NCBI RefSeq assembly: GCF_019048265.1 | Contig: NZ_CP077311.1 | Coordinates: forward strand, 3,295,001 to 3,359,000 | Source: Aeromonas sp. FDAARGOS 1405 | Lineage (GTDB): Bacteria > Pseudomonadota > Gammaproteobacteria > Enterobacterales > Aeromonadaceae | DNA: 64,000 nt | Direction of reading: 5' to 3' | Part shown: positions 45,500-54,687 of the stretch, in pieces | How the letters are laid out: each line of letters opens with the position of its first letter | Numbering within the stretch: the first letter of the stretch is position 1 | The notes under the pieces: generated by a model | Databases searched by the model: none | What the model was told of the DNA's origin: nothing | Seen by the model: the letters and a program-made list of their open reading frames with translations, nothing else | Position numbers and translations under genes: made by a program

Positions 45500-46501
45500 A
45501 TGTTACCCATGCAGCAGATCTGGCTGGCCATCGATGCGCGTCAGGTCGGTGGAATAGAAGTTCACATTATCCACTTGGCCAACGATCTGCTGGCCAGGGG
45601 ATTTCGCCCCACCATAGTGCTGGTGAGCAACCACGGCATGACCCCCTTTACGACCCTGCTCAAACAACAGGGCTTGCCCTACGAGGTGTGCCAAAACAGC
45701 CGCGATTTTATGCGCCGTCTGGCCCGCCAGCCTGCTTCTGTGCTGATCCATACCCACGGCTACAAGGCCGGGGTGCTGGGGCGGCTGACAGCCTGGTTCA
45801 CCGGTAAATCGGTGGTCTCGACTTTTCACAGCGGGGATGACGGGGAGGGATTGCTGAAGTTTTACAGCTGGCTGGATCGCACCACAGCGCGTTTTGCGAA
45901 GTGTATTGCAGTAAGCGAGCCCATCGCTCGCAAATTGCCTGTGCCAAGCACGGTGATCAGCAACTTTGTCCCCATGCCTGCGACGCCGGCTACGGTAACT
46001 GGCAACCGGATTGCCTTTGTCGGCCGCCTCTCGCCGGAAAAGGGGCCGGAGGCATTCTGCCAGCTGGCCGCCTTCTGCCCGGAGGGGGCGTTTCATCTCT
46101 ACGGGGATGGCCCCATGAAAAGTGCCTTGTTGCAGCAGTATGGTGATCGCGTCCAGCTTCATGGTTTCCAGAACATGGCCAATGAGTGGCACAACATCGA
46201 CCTGCTCTGCATCACCTCCCGCTTTGAAGGGTTGCCGCTGGTGGCCCTGGAGGCGATGGCTCACGGTATACCGGTTTGTACCTTTGCGGTGGGGGGCCTG
46301 GTCAATCTGATCGACCATAAATCCAATGGCTGGCTGGTGGAGCCCAGCCATGTGAGGGATATGGCGGAGCTGGTCAACTACTGGCTGCGCAGCGATGGGG
46401 TGGTGCGCAGCAAAATGAGTCAGGCGGCCCGCAACACCATAGCCCGCGGGTACAGCGTCAACAACAGAGTGACCGATATTCTGGCTGTCTACGGCGCCTG
46501 A
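45500..46501 (+). CDS. Family 4-type glycosyltransferase
   Basis: 333-residue GT-B enzyme. N-terminal Rossmann half with GGIEVHIIHLANDLL, donor-binding half with FVGRLSPEKGPEAF and SRFEGLPLVALEAMAHGIPV (EX7E motif). Adds a sugar to the polysaccharide repeat unit; donor unknown. ATG 45500 has GGAGG 5 bases before it. Last gene of the STAS operon, followed by a terminator. Confidence 0.88.
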   Translation: MLPMQQIWLAIDARQVGGIEVHIIHLANDLLARGFRPTIVLVSNHGMTPFTTLLKQQGLPYEVCQNSRDFMRRLARQPASVLIHTHGYKAGVLGRLTAWFTGKSVVSTFHSGDDGEGLLKFYSWLDRTTARFAKCIAVSEPIARKLPVPSTVISNFVPMPATPATVTGNRIAFVGRLSPEKGPEAFCQLAAFCPEGAFHLYGDGPMKSALLQQYGDRVQLHGFQNMANEWHNIDLLCITSRFEGLPLVALEAMAHGIPVCTFAVGGLVNLIDHKSNGWLVEPSHVRDMAELVNYWLRSDGVVRSKMSQAARNTIARGYSVNNRVTDILAVYGA

Positions 46502-46523
46502 ATCACGGAGAAACCTGTCAAAA

Positions 46524-46552
46524 CGAGTGGCCGCTGGCCACTCGCTTTTTTA
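46524..46552 (+). terminator. Terminator of the STAS/export operon
   Basis: CGAGTGGCC-GCT-GGCCACTCG hairpin followed by a T-run. Confidence 0.88.
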
Positions 46553-46626
46553 TGTGCCGGTGTTAGGGGGAGCAGGGGGCGGATTGCTTCTGTGATCACA
46601 ATTGATGTGCCACAAAGATGCGCCAT

Positions 46627-46658
46627 AAAAAAAGGCCATTGCAGTGACAATGGCCTGA
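46627..46658 (-). terminator. Terminator of the sugar transferase operon
   Basis: Minus strand AGGCCATTG-TCACTG-CAATGGCCT followed by seven T residues. Confidence 0.88.
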
Positions 46659-46695
46659 TGGGCGTTGAGATGTGATTGAGGTTGGTGCGGCGGGA

Positions 46696-47331
46696 TTAGC
46701 GCCCCTTCTTGCCAACCATGATGGCGATCGTCTTGCCGATGATATGCACATCCTGCACCAGCCAGCGCCAGGGGTGGAGCAGGGCGACCGAGTAGGCCAG
46801 GTCGAACGCCAACTTGCTGCGCACATCATCGAGCGACTCGTCGTAACCCTGATTGACCTGCGCCAGACCGGTAATGCCGGGGGCCACTTCATAGGTGCGT
46901 TCGATAAAGTACGGCACCGCATCTTCCAGCCGGTTGGCGATCCCGGGTCGCTCCGGGCGGGGGCCGATCAGCGACATCTCCCCTTTGAGCACATTGATAA
47001 ACTGCGGCAGCTCATCGAGCCGGGTTTTGCGCAGAAAGTCGCCGCTGCGGGTGATCCGGCTGTCCCCCTTGCCACACCAGACCGGCCCGGTAGCCGCCTC
47101 GGCGTCGGCGCGCATGGTGCGAAACTTGATCATGAAAAAGAGCTCGGTATGGGTGGCGTGGCTGCGCCCGATCCGCAGCTGACGAAAGAACACAGGCCCC
47201 GGGCTATCGAGCCGGATGGCCAGCATGATCAGCGGCCACAGTGGCAGCGTCAGCAGCAGGCCAAGAGTGGCGCCGAGCAGATCCATGCTGCGTTTGACCA
47301 CCAGGGTCAATCTTGGAATGGGGTGTGTCAT
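46696..47331 (-). CDS. Initiating sugar-1-phosphate transferase (SypR/WcaJ-type)
   Basis: 211 residues: one N-terminal membrane segment (about 18-38) and the bacterial sugar transferase catalytic domain (FFRQLRIGRS, FMIKFRTM, RKTRLDELPQFINVLKGEMS, LIGPRPE). It transfers a sugar phosphate to undecaprenyl phosphate, the first step of repeat-unit assembly. The short form lacks the extra helices of WcaJ. ATG 47331 overlaps the preceding gene's stop. Confidence 0.92.
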   Translation of the reverse strand: MTHPIPRLTLVVKRSMDLLGATLGLLLTLPLWPLIMLAIRLDSPGPVFFRQLRIGRSHATHTELFFMIKFRTMRADAEAATGPVWCGKGDSRITRSGDFLRKTRLDELPQFINVLKGEMSLIGPRPERPGIANRLEDAVPYFIERTYEVAPGITGLAQVNQGYDESLDDVRSKLAFDLAYSVALLHPWRWLVQDVHIIGKTIAIMVGKKGR

Positions 47332-48521
47332 ACGGCTTTCTCCTGTGACATGAAACGTATGGGGGCGCGCAGGCAGTAGCGCAGGGTGCCCATGCCGTTG
47401 TACCAGTGTCCGAGTACCAGATAGTGGATCTTGCGAAACAGATTGGGCCAGGGGTGCACAGGGGTCAGCTGGATCAGGATGACCAGCAGATACCCCAGCA
47501 GTTGCAGCCCCAGCAGCAACTGAAACAGCAGGGATTGGGTGGCCAGCGGGATGGCGCAGAGCCACAGCAGGGTCAGGCAGAGCGGCATCAACACCCGCAG
47601 CCCCTTGCCACTGGCAAAGTTGAAGGCAACCCAGCCGAACTTGGGGTGCAGCAGGGGCAGCAACCGCAGCAGCTGCTGGGTGTTGCCGGCCCCGATCCGC
47701 TTGCGCCGTGTCGCCTCCAGCGCGGCATCCGAAATTTCCAGCTCCAGTGCGGCGCAGCGATTGTCATAGACAGCTCGATACCCCTTGGCGATGGCCTGCA
47801 TCGGCAAGATGAAATCGTCGTTGATGGTATCGGCAGCCAGCGGGGTGAGGCACTCCCGGCGCATCATGTAAAAGGCCCCGTGAGCCCCCAGCATGCCGCC
47901 AAGGGCCGACTCGCAGAGTTTGATCTGGCTTTGATAGTGCCAGTAACTCTCCTCGCCCTGAGAGCCCGGTTGCCAGAAGCGGTATGCTTCCCCGACCACC
48001 CCTACCTTGGGATCGGCAAAATGGGCGACCGCCAGCAGCAGGCTGTCGATGGGCAGCAGGGCCGAGACATCGGTGAGGGCCACCAGATCGCTGTGCACCC
48101 GGGTCATGGCCTCGTTGAGCACGGCGACCTTGCCGCGATTGCGGGGGTGATCAAACAGCCTGATCTGCAACTGCTGCAGGGCGGGATCACCGAGCTGACT
48201 TAGCGCTATGGGGTAACTGTTGTCGCTGCAGCCGTCGAAATGCACATGCACCCACAGCTTGTCGGCGGGGTAATCGAGGCTGGCGAGGTTTTGCAGCTTG
48301 GCCGCGATGGTCGCCGCCTCGTTGTAGACCGGCATCAGCAAAGTGATGGTCGGCAGCGCCTCATCGGCGGCCTCTGCTTTGAATCCCCGATCCAGAGGGC
48401 GGGGCGGATTGGCTACCTTGCGTGCCTGCCGACCACCGAATTTGAGCAGCAGGGGATAGCCGACATGGTGGTAGACCACCAGTACAGCACACAGCCAGAA
48501 CACGATCATGATCCATTCCAT
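47328..48521 (-). CDS. Membrane glycosyltransferase, family 2
   Basis: 397 residues: an N-terminal helix, a GT-A domain (TLLMPVYNEAATIAAKLQN; LVALTDVSALLP; NDDFILPMQAI; RRKRIGAGN in place of QxxRW) and three or four C-terminal helices. Processive or repeat-unit glycosyltransferase acting at the inner face of the membrane. AGAGGAG precedes ATG 48521. Overlaps the sugar transferase gene by 4 bases. Confidence 0.88.
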   Translation of the reverse strand: MEWIMIVFWLCAVLVVYHHVGYPLLLKFGGRQARKVANPPRPLDRGFKAEAADEALPTITLLMPVYNEAATIAAKLQNLASLDYPADKLWVHVHFDGCSDNSYPIALSQLGDPALQQLQIRLFDHPRNRGKVAVLNEAMTRVHSDLVALTDVSALLPIDSLLLAVAHFADPKVGVVGEAYRFWQPGSQGEESYWHYQSQIKLCESALGGMLGAHGAFYMMRRECLTPLAADTINDDFILPMQAIAKGYRAVYDNRCAALELEISDAALEATRRKRIGAGNTQQLLRLLPLLHPKFGWVAFNFASGKGLRVLMPLCLTLLWLCAIPLATQSLLFQLLLGLQLLGYLLVILIQLTPVHPWPNLFRKIHYLVLGHWYNGMGTLRYCLRAPIRFMSQEKAV

Positions 48522-48552
48522 GGGATGCTCCTCTGGTCATCGGGTCGCTTGA

Positions 48553-49704
48553 TCAGCGGCTGTAAAGCTGCTGATAGGCCTGAGCCATCCGGCTCAAGCT
48601 GCTTTGCTGGCACACAAACTCACGGGTGACGGCACGCAGGCTATGGCACTGCAGCAACCCTTGTGCCAGAAGCTGGGCAAGGCGGCCGGGATCCCGCTCC
48701 GACAGGATATGGCCGCTGGCCTGACAGACGATCTCTCTTGCCGCCCCCACGTCGCTCATCACCACCGGCACCCCGCACGCCTGTGCTTCCAGCACGCAAA
48801 GCGGCATCCCCTCAGCCAGTGAGGGGAGGCAGAAGAGATCCAGCCCCTGATAGAAGCGCGGCATGTTTTCGACCAGCCCCAGAAAATGGACCCGATGGGC
48901 GATCCCCAGCTGCTGACACTGTTGTTGCAACGCATTTTGCAAACTGCCGACCCCTGCCAACGCAAGATGCACCTCCTGCGGCAGGGCGCGGATCGCCTCC
49001 AGTAGCAAGGTGTGACCCTTGACCGACTCAAGGCGGGCGGCGCAGCCAATCAGTTTGACCCCTTGCGGCAATCCCATCTCCTGACGGGCGAGGGCGGCGG
49101 CGCCCGGGGCAAAGCGCTGCTCATCGATGCCGTTGGGGATCACGGTTGGCGACAGCTGGCCCAGCTTGGCCAGCAGCTGGTTGGCCACCGGCGTGGCATC
49201 GGCCACCAGAATGGGTTTGAAGGCGCGCAGCCCCCACAGGGCCAGCGTGCGCTGATGGGGATCATCGAGATACCAGGCATCGTGCTCTGTGTGTACCAGG
49301 GTGGGCACCCAGGCCAGCCGACTGGCCAGACCGCCATAGAGCATGGGCCCCAGATGGTGGGTATGTACCGCGGCGGGCTTGAGTTGGCGCAGCAGCCGAG
49401 TGAGCCGCCAGAGGGTTGCCAGCGACCAGCCCGCGGGCTTTTCCAGACAGTGAATATTGCCAGCAAAGGGATGCAGGGCGGGCCACGCCCTTAGCACATC
49501 CCCTTTGCGCCCTTCGAGGGAGATGATATGCACCGGTTGATCGGCAGGGCTTGCCTGAGTGAGGTTGAGCACCATGGTCTCCAGCCCGCCGGGGTGCAGG
49601 TGCTGCACGATTTGTACGACAGGTTGCATGACAGGCTGAACGATAGGCTGGGCGCTGGCGCCCCTGTGGGGATGGGCTCTGTGCGACGGGGTTGATGACA
49701 ACAT
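48553..49704 (-). CDS. Family 4-type glycosyltransferase
   Basis: 383-residue GT-B enzyme: HLHPGGLETMVLNL near the N-terminus, VHTHHLGPMLYGG, IGCAARLESVKGHTLLLEAI, and SLAEGMPLCVLEAQACGVPV (EX7E). ATG 49704 has GGAG 8 bases upstream; a longer frame would run into the wzz promoter. First gene of the minus-strand glycosyltransferase/sugar transferase operon, divergent from wzz. Confidence 0.88.
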   Translation of the reverse strand: MLSSTPSHRAHPHRGASAQPIVQPVMQPVVQIVQHLHPGGLETMVLNLTQASPADQPVHIISLEGRKGDVLRAWPALHPFAGNIHCLEKPAGWSLATLWRLTRLLRQLKPAAVHTHHLGPMLYGGLASRLAWVPTLVHTEHDAWYLDDPHQRTLALWGLRAFKPILVADATPVANQLLAKLGQLSPTVIPNGIDEQRFAPGAAALARQEMGLPQGVKLIGCAARLESVKGHTLLLEAIRALPQEVHLALAGVGSLQNALQQQCQQLGIAHRVHFLGLVENMPRFYQGLDLFCLPSLAEGMPLCVLEAQACGVPVVMSDVGAAREIVCQASGHILSERDPGRLAQLLAQGLLQCHSLRAVTREFVCQQSSLSRMAQAYQQLYSR

Positions 49705-49753
49705 GGTTCGCGCTCCGGCAAGGGAAGGGGTGACACCCCGGATAGCGGGAGAA

Positions 49754-49769
49754 TGCGAATCTTGTACCA
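49754..49769 (-). promoter_or_regulatory. Sigma-54-type promoter for the glycosyltransferase operon
   Basis: Minus strand TGGTACAAGATTCGCA: GG-N10-GC spacing, two mismatches to the consensus, about 50 bases before ATG 49704. Confidence 0.35.
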
Positions 49770-49808
49770 CTCTTGCGATCTGCCCACAGAGGCGATCATC
49801 TCCTCTGG

Positions 49809-49824
49809 TGGCACTGCCTTTGCA
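49809..49824 (+). promoter_or_regulatory. Sigma-54 promoter for the Wzz-like gene
   Basis: TGGCACTGCCTTTGCA: complete TGGCAC at -24 and TTGCA at -12 with exact spacing, 38 bases before the wzz start. Best of the elements in this locus. Confidence 0.65.
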
Positions 49825-49861
49825 TCGTGCGGGGGGAGGGCCTTTCTCAGGGAGTGATGCC

Positions 49862-51277
49862 ATGCCTGTCCAGTTCTATTACAACCTCTACATCATTCTC
49901 TTTGCCGCCTGGCGCCGTCGCTATCTGCTGGTGATCCCGGTACTGGTGATGCCGCTGGTGGGCGTGACGGTCGGCCTGCTCACCCCCAAGGAGTATGAGA
50001 GCCGCACCACCTTTATGGTGCCGCAAGATGCCAACCAGACCCCGACCCTCAAGGATCTGATCACTCAGGAGAGTCTCAAGGATCGCTTTGCGGTGCTCGA
50101 AGCCCTGCTGCGCAGCCGTTATGTACTGGATGGGGTAGCGCGGGATCGCGGTCTGGTCAATGACGAGACCCCGCCAGCCCAGCGCGATGCCATCATGGAC
50201 TGGCTCTCGAGTGCCGTCTCGCTGCGGTTGATTGGCGATGAGGTGATCGAGATAAAGGTCAAAGCGGATTCGGCGGCCAACAGCGCCGGTTTGCTCGAAG
50301 CCATTTCACGGCGCTTTTTCTTCAACCTGCTCAGCAAGGGGCGCCAGTCGGCGGAATCGTCCGAACGTTTCCTGCAAAGCCAGCTCGACAGCCGCCGCAG
50401 CGAACTGCAAGCGGCCGAGCAGCTGCTAGCCGACTTCAAACGGGAGCATGCCAGCGCCTTGCCCCAGCAGCAGAGTACCAACGTCGCCCGTCTCTATGGT
50501 TTGCAGGAGCGCTATGCCGAGAGCCTGATCACCCTGCAGCAGGCCAAGGCCCGGGTCGATCAGCTATCGCTGGGGCAGGAGAGCCAGCTGGCCCGCCAAC
50601 TGGATGAGAAGCTGCAGCTGATGCGCACCGAGCTGGTGTTGCTGCGGGCCCGCTACAGCGACGAGCACAGCAAGGTGCAGAGTCTGCGCTATCAGATTGA
50701 CCAGTTGCAGCAGGAGTTCGAGCAGCTCAAATCCCAGCCGGATATGGCCCGTGGGCCCGAGTGGCAGCTGGCCCAGACGCAGCTGACGGAGGCGGAGCAA
50801 AACACCGCCGGCCTGAAGAGTCAGCTGGATGGGCTGGACAAGGTGGTCGACTCCCAGGGCGATACCGAACGCCAACTCGCCGAGCTGGAGCGGGATCTGG
50901 CGGTCAAACGCACCCTCTATCAGGATTTGCTGCTGCGCTATGAGAAGGCCAAGGTGACCGGCGATCTGGGCAACTTCGAGCAGGGGGAGCGGATCAAGGT
51001 GATCGACAAACCCTTTGCCCCCAGCAAGCCGAGCAACTACCCGCTCTGGCTGTTTTTGCTGGCGGGCATTGTTGGCGGGTTGGGGCTGGGCTGCGGTCTG
51101 GCGCTGGTGGCCGAACTGGCGGATGCCAGCCTGCGCCGCTCCGATCAGCTGGCCGCCCTGGTCAAGGCGCCGGTGCTAAGCCGCATTCCCTACTGCGAGC
51201 CGGTGCCGGACTATCCATCCAATAGTGATCATGCGCTGGATGGGCAGGTGTTGCCCTTGTCACCAGAACCGAGTTGA
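49862..51277 (+). CDS. Chain-length determinant protein (Wzz/SypO-like)
   Basis: 471 residues with the polysaccharide co-polymerase layout: membrane helix near 17-37, a periplasmic domain with long coiled coils (about 160-370), and a second helix near 393-415 preceded by the proline-rich PFAPSKPSNYP. A short cytosolic tail follows without the ATPase domain of fused forms, in keeping with the separate BY-kinase-like protein. It controls chain length and works with the SLBB export protein. ATG 49862 has AGGGAG at 7 bases. Confidence 0.9.
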   Translation: MPVQFYYNLYIILFAAWRRRYLLVIPVLVMPLVGVTVGLLTPKEYESRTTFMVPQDANQTPTLKDLITQESLKDRFAVLEALLRSRYVLDGVARDRGLVNDETPPAQRDAIMDWLSSAVSLRLIGDEVIEIKVKADSAANSAGLLEAISRRFFFNLLSKGRQSAESSERFLQSQLDSRRSELQAAEQLLADFKREHASALPQQQSTNVARLYGLQERYAESLITLQQAKARVDQLSLGQESQLARQLDEKLQLMRTELVLLRARYSDEHSKVQSLRYQIDQLQQEFEQLKSQPDMARGPEWQLAQTQLTEAEQNTAGLKSQLDGLDKVVDSQGDTERQLAELERDLAVKRTLYQDLLLRYEKAKVTGDLGNFEQGERIKVIDKPFAPSKPSNYPLWLFLLAGIVGGLGLGCGLALVAELADASLRRSDQLAALVKAPVLSRIPYCEPVPDYPSNSDHALDGQVLPLSPEPS

Positions 51278-51323
51278 TTGCCACAAAAGCTGGCTATCAG
51301 CCGGAATCTGAATATTTCTGATT

Positions 51324-51348
51324 AGGCCTCTTAATGAGGCCTTTTTAT
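51324..51348 (+). terminator. Terminator of the Wzz-like gene
   Basis: AGGCCTC-TTAAT-GAGGCCT followed by TTTTT. Confidence 0.88.
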
Positions 51349-51670
51349 ATCATGCAAATAGCGGAGTAAACATCGCGGCAAGCCGATAAAAGAGGAGATA
51401 GGCTGCATTTTATATTTCCGTTTGTTGACTGTGGTTTTATCCAGTGGTACAAGTGGAACCGGCGCAAGGCTATTGATAATAGACCTATAAGAAGGACTTA
51501 TAAGTCAGATGCTGGTTGGTAATACAGTGATTTTAATATTATCTATTGGTTGTGATGACGAGTGGTAGGGCAGAGCTAGATGGAAGGCGTTACGAAGGCA
51601 TTAATAGTGTTTTCCATCCTATTACCGTTAGGCGATATTAAGGCTGGCTTGAAATTATGAGGGATAAACT
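51349..51670. other. AT-rich upstream flank of the inserted island
   Basis: About 320 bases without a gene. Composition drops sharply from the GC-rich flank. A possible promoter is TTGACT (51425), 17 bases, TACAAG (51448). Nothing else is recognised. Confidence 0.4.
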
Positions 51671-52600
51671 TTGGCAATAGAATCACCATTATTTCAGAGT
51701 GCAATGGAGTTACTTGGTCACTCTATTACACATTACAATGGTAAGAAAGAGCTAGACCGAAAATTGTTGATTTTGCATTTGGCAAATGCAGTGGAATTAA
51801 TATTGAAAGATTTAGTGCTTGACTCTGGTGAATCTATATACAAAGGGCCAAAGGAAACAATTACTATTCAAGGTTGTATAAAAGTATTGCAAGATAAGTC
51901 TATAAGTCTACCCTTACTAAATAAGATAGAGTTGTTAGTTGACGAAAGAAATGCTCTACAGCATCGTTTTGGTTCTCCGAATGAATTGACCAGTATTTTT
52001 TACATGAATATAGCAGAGAACTTTTTTCGAGAGGTTCTGAAAAAATATTACAGTCAGGAGTATGATGAAATTATAGTGCAGTTTTCGGATGAGTCTGACT
52101 TGCTTGAGTATAAATTGAGTGATCCAAGTAATGACCAAGAATTAGACAAGCTTAAAGATTTAGCTAAAATACATCCTTTAGGTGCATTACTCTCGGCTTG
52201 GACATATCTCGAAAAAGAAGTTGAAGTATTTGCAGAGGAAACAGGCATAAAATTTCTCCAACGTCGCCCTGCAACCACAGATCTGGTCAATGGTCGTTGG
52301 GAGCGATTCGGTGTAGCGGTACCTGATGGATTGAGTGACCGTTTCCATGAAGCACGTCGATTAAGAAACATGGCAGCACATGGCCGCCTTGAGCCGACGG
52401 TCGAAGATGTCATATCTTCAGTTGATACAATTGAAGCATTAGATAAATACTTATTGAGCCTAGATAAATCTGTTATTAAGCAAAGTGCCCAAATTGAGAG
52501 AGAACGGCATGAAAAAGAGCAGAAAGAGTATCTTGATAAACGTTCTAAAGAGCGCCAGCCAATAAAATTCATTGATTTGTTCGGTGGTCAGGTAGCCTAA
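51671..52600 (+). CDS. Protein with two HEPN-type RNxxxH motifs
   Basis: 309 residues, mostly helical and soluble. Two segments carry the HEPN RNase-like motif at the end of a helix: ERNALQHRFG (about residue 95) and RRLRNMAAHGRLEP (about 235). HEPN proteins cut RNA in toxin-antitoxin, CRISPR and abortive infection systems or act as binding partners. A lysine/glutamate-rich tail follows (about 270-300). Starts with TTG (no other start follows the upstream in-frame stop) with GAGGG at 7 bases. AT-rich codon use unlike the flanking operons indicates acquisition. A specific role is not shown. Confidence 0.65.
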   Translation: MAIESPLFQSAMELLGHSITHYNGKKELDRKLLILHLANAVELILKDLVLDSGESIYKGPKETITIQGCIKVLQDKSISLPLLNKIELLVDERNALQHRFGSPNELTSIFYMNIAENFFREVLKKYYSQEYDEIIVQFSDESDLLEYKLSDPSNDQELDKLKDLAKIHPLGALLSAWTYLEKEVEVFAEETGIKFLQRRPATTDLVNGRWERFGVAVPDGLSDRFHEARRLRNMAAHGRLEPTVEDVISSVDTIEALDKYLLSLDKSVIKQSAQIERERHEKEQKEYLDKRSKERQPIKFIDLFGGQVA

Positions 52601-52646
52601 CAAGCCCTTGAATAGGGGGGCTGCCAACGTATGGTGTTTACAGCGC

Positions 52647-52856
52647 GTAGGTTCGATTAGCGGGTGGTAGGAATAATCGGATGCTCGCTGTGACACTCCA
52701 CTTCAATGCTGTAACTACGCCCCGACCGGTGCCAGTTCGAGGGTGATTTTTTGTGGGAGGGGGAGAAGTGGCAAGATGGAAGGGTTTTAGCGAGTTAAAT
52801 AGAAATGTTGCAGAAAGACCGCGAACGTCCGATTACGCTTCGCTAATCGAACCTAC
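52647..52856. repeat. Inverted pair of REP-like hairpins
   Basis: GTAGGTTCGATTAGCG (52647-52662) is the exact reverse complement of CGCTAATCGAACCTAC (52841-52856). Both arms also carry CCGATTA a few bases inward, so each can fold into its own hairpin. The 178 bases between are GC-mixed with no gene. This fits a REP/BIME or small MITE-like element between the two island genes. Confidence 0.7.
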
Positions 52857-52890
52857 TGCCCTTAAAAAATCGTAATGAGGAGAGACTATA

Positions 52891-53514
52891 TTGATAAATC
52901 ATCTGTTGTCACGCTCTGCTGAACTTGAAAAAAACTTACTGGAATTTTTAGTACTGCCTCCCTTCGATGACTCACAAAGAATCATGGTGAGCAGAGTCAT
53001 GTGTAGTATTGCTTTCGAGCATGCTGAAAGTGCTAAAATGCTTATATCAGCAGGTAATCTAACCTCGTCTACGGGGCTTGTTCGTCTTCAATATGAGGCA
53101 CTGGTTCGGGCAATGTGGCTGCTCTACGCTGCAACCGATACAGATGTTTTAAAGTTAACCAGCGAGCTGACGCAGGAGACGGCAAATAAGGCAAATAAGC
53201 TTCCTATGCTCAGCGAAATGTTAGAAAAACTACAAGGAAAGTCCCCTCAAGAACCGTTGGATATGTTGAGAGAATTCAAAGAGTATTCTTGGAAACCTCT
53301 TAGTTCGTTCATCCACGGTGGACTTCATGCAATCCATCGCCACAGTAAGGGTTATCCACTTCCTTTACTTGAACAGATGGTCAGAATATCCAACGGGGTG
53401 TCGTTAATGGTGGGCATGCTGTTAGTTATATTGCATGGTGGTGGTGAGCAGGTAGGTAAAATCCCACGTATTCAAAGAGAGTTTGCTGATTGTCTACCTG
53501 ATACCAAGTTGTAA
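52891..53514 (+). CDS. Hypothetical protein of the AT-rich island
   Basis: 207 residues, helical. Segments TGLVRLQYEALVRAMWLLYAA and SSFIHGGLHAIHRHSKG look like the conserved core of a bacterial domain of unknown function (resembling DUF5677/DUF6988-type proteins by pattern; not confirmed). A hydrophobic stretch near 178-193 could be buried or membrane-bound. TTG start with GAGGAG at 8 bases. AT-rich like its neighbour, from which the REP-like pair separates it. Confidence 0.6.
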   Translation: MINHLLSRSAELEKNLLEFLVLPPFDDSQRIMVSRVMCSIAFEHAESAKMLISAGNLTSSTGLVRLQYEALVRAMWLLYAATDTDVLKLTSELTQETANKANKLPMLSEMLEKLQGKSPQEPLDMLREFKEYSWKPLSSFIHGGLHAIHRHSKGYPLPLLEQMVRISNGVSLMVGMLLVILHGGGEQVGKIPRIQREFADCLPDTKL

Positions 53515-53633
53515 ATTTCAATAAGAAGTGTCGTAAAGAGCCGCCAGCCCCATGTTTTAGTCGAGTAGCCTGCCTCAGCCCAATCATGAGCACAACTGCT
53601 GTATATGCTCAGCCACTTATCCTTGTTTTCAGA

Positions 53634-53662
53634 TAAAAATCAGGGAGCCATAGCTCCCTAAT
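53634..53662 (-). terminator. Terminator of the DUF1194 gene
   Basis: Minus strand AGGGAGC-TATG-GCTCCCT followed by a T-rich tail, about 20 bases past the stop. Confidence 0.75.
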
Positions 53663-53683
53663 CGCAACACACGGGGGGATAAA

Positions 53684-54529
53684 TCAGCCGATGGCGGGTG
53701 CCAGTTGCCCGTTGGCGGGCTGCAGGCGTCCCTGATTACGGCGCTGATAGCGCCAGGCCAGCAGTAGCGGCATACCGAGCAGCAGCTGGGCGGCCAGCGG
53801 GATCTCCTCGATGGGGGCGGCCAGTGCCCCTTCCGGAATAATGCCCCCCTCAATTTCGGCCGCCAGTTTGAGCTCCAGCGCATTGCCAAAGTCGGCGAAG
53901 GTGGTGGCGTTGATGACAAATGCATCCTGACCGCCCGCCACGTTCTCCACATACCACTCTTGCAACACCCCATCGGCATAGTCCTGACCTATGGTGATGC
54001 CGTTGATAGTATCGATGCCGGAGGCGAGCAGTTGATCCCGTACGGTGGAGGTATCCAGCCCGTTGTTCTGGATACCGTCACCTGACACATCCATCACCTG
54101 GCGGGCGGCGGTGTAGTTGTTGGTATCAAACTGCTGGGCACCAAAGGCCATGGCCGAACCGGGGGCCGTCATCCCCGCATAGGGGCGGACCAGGGCATCC
54201 AGGGTGGCGGCGAAGTTGTTGATGGAGGTCATGTCGTAGAGGTGGAACCAGTCAGTCATCACGCTCTGCTGGTTGCTGCTGCTCCACATGATCATCTGTA
54301 CGGCGATGGACCCGAGTTTGCCGCCGCTGGTGTCGAGGATGGCGCTTTGTACATCCTGACTGTAAAAGGCGTCCACATAGCCCTGTAATTGCAGATTGAA
54401 TTCCGATGAACTGACGCTGCCCGACACATCCATCAGCAGTTGCAGTTCGGTATCGACTTCGGTCAAGGCGTATGCGGGGGAGGTTACCAACAACATCCCC
54501 AGCAGCCCTGCCAACGGTTTGAGTTTCAT
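53684..54529 (-). CDS. Secreted DUF1194 (vWA-like) protein with exosortase-type C-terminal signal
   Basis: 281 residues. Signal peptide (about 1-21, ending AYA), then a von Willebrand A-like DUF1194 domain with MIDAS-type DVSGSVSSSE (about 34-43) and a second DVSGDGIQNN. The C-terminus has IPLAA (from residue 243), a hydrophobic helix (LLLGMPLLLAW) and YQRR, the plan of VPLPA/PEP-CTERM sorting tails, though the 17 residues after RR are unusually many. An exosortase-like gene diverges 158 bases away, so it is the likely substrate: cut, and perhaps attached, at the cell surface. Confidence 0.82.
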   Translation of the reverse strand: MKLKPLAGLLGMLLVTSPAYALTEVDTELQLLMDVSGSVSSSEFNLQLQGYVDAFYSQDVQSAILDTSGGKLGSIAVQMIMWSSSNQQSVMTDWFHLYDMTSINNFAATLDALVRPYAGMTAPGSAMAFGAQQFDTNNYTAARQVMDVSGDGIQNNGLDTSTVRDQLLASGIDTINGITIGQDYADGVLQEWYVENVAGGQDAFVINATTFADFGNALELKLAAEIEGGIIPEGALAAPIEEIPLAAQLLLGMPLLLAWRYQRRNQGRLQPANGQLAPAIG

Positions 54530-54633
54530 TGCTCACTCCTTCTCCCTGGCGCTAGTGCCAGCAGGGTGGAATGAATAAAGCGTGCCAGCTTTGTTGAATC
54601 CTCTGACTTGGCTTGATCCGGGTGAGGTCGGGC

Positions 54634-54649
54634 AGGCATGGAACTTGCG
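54634..54649 (+). promoter_or_regulatory. Sigma-54-type promoter for the exosortase-like gene
   Basis: AGGCATGGAACTTGCG: GG-N10-GC spacing, GGCATG at -24 and TTGC at -12, mismatching the consensus at the two outermost positions. It lies 39 bases before ATG 54688. Confidence 0.5.
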
Positions 54650-54687
54650 ACAGCGGTCAAAAGCGCTGATAACCGGCAGGAGTTGCG

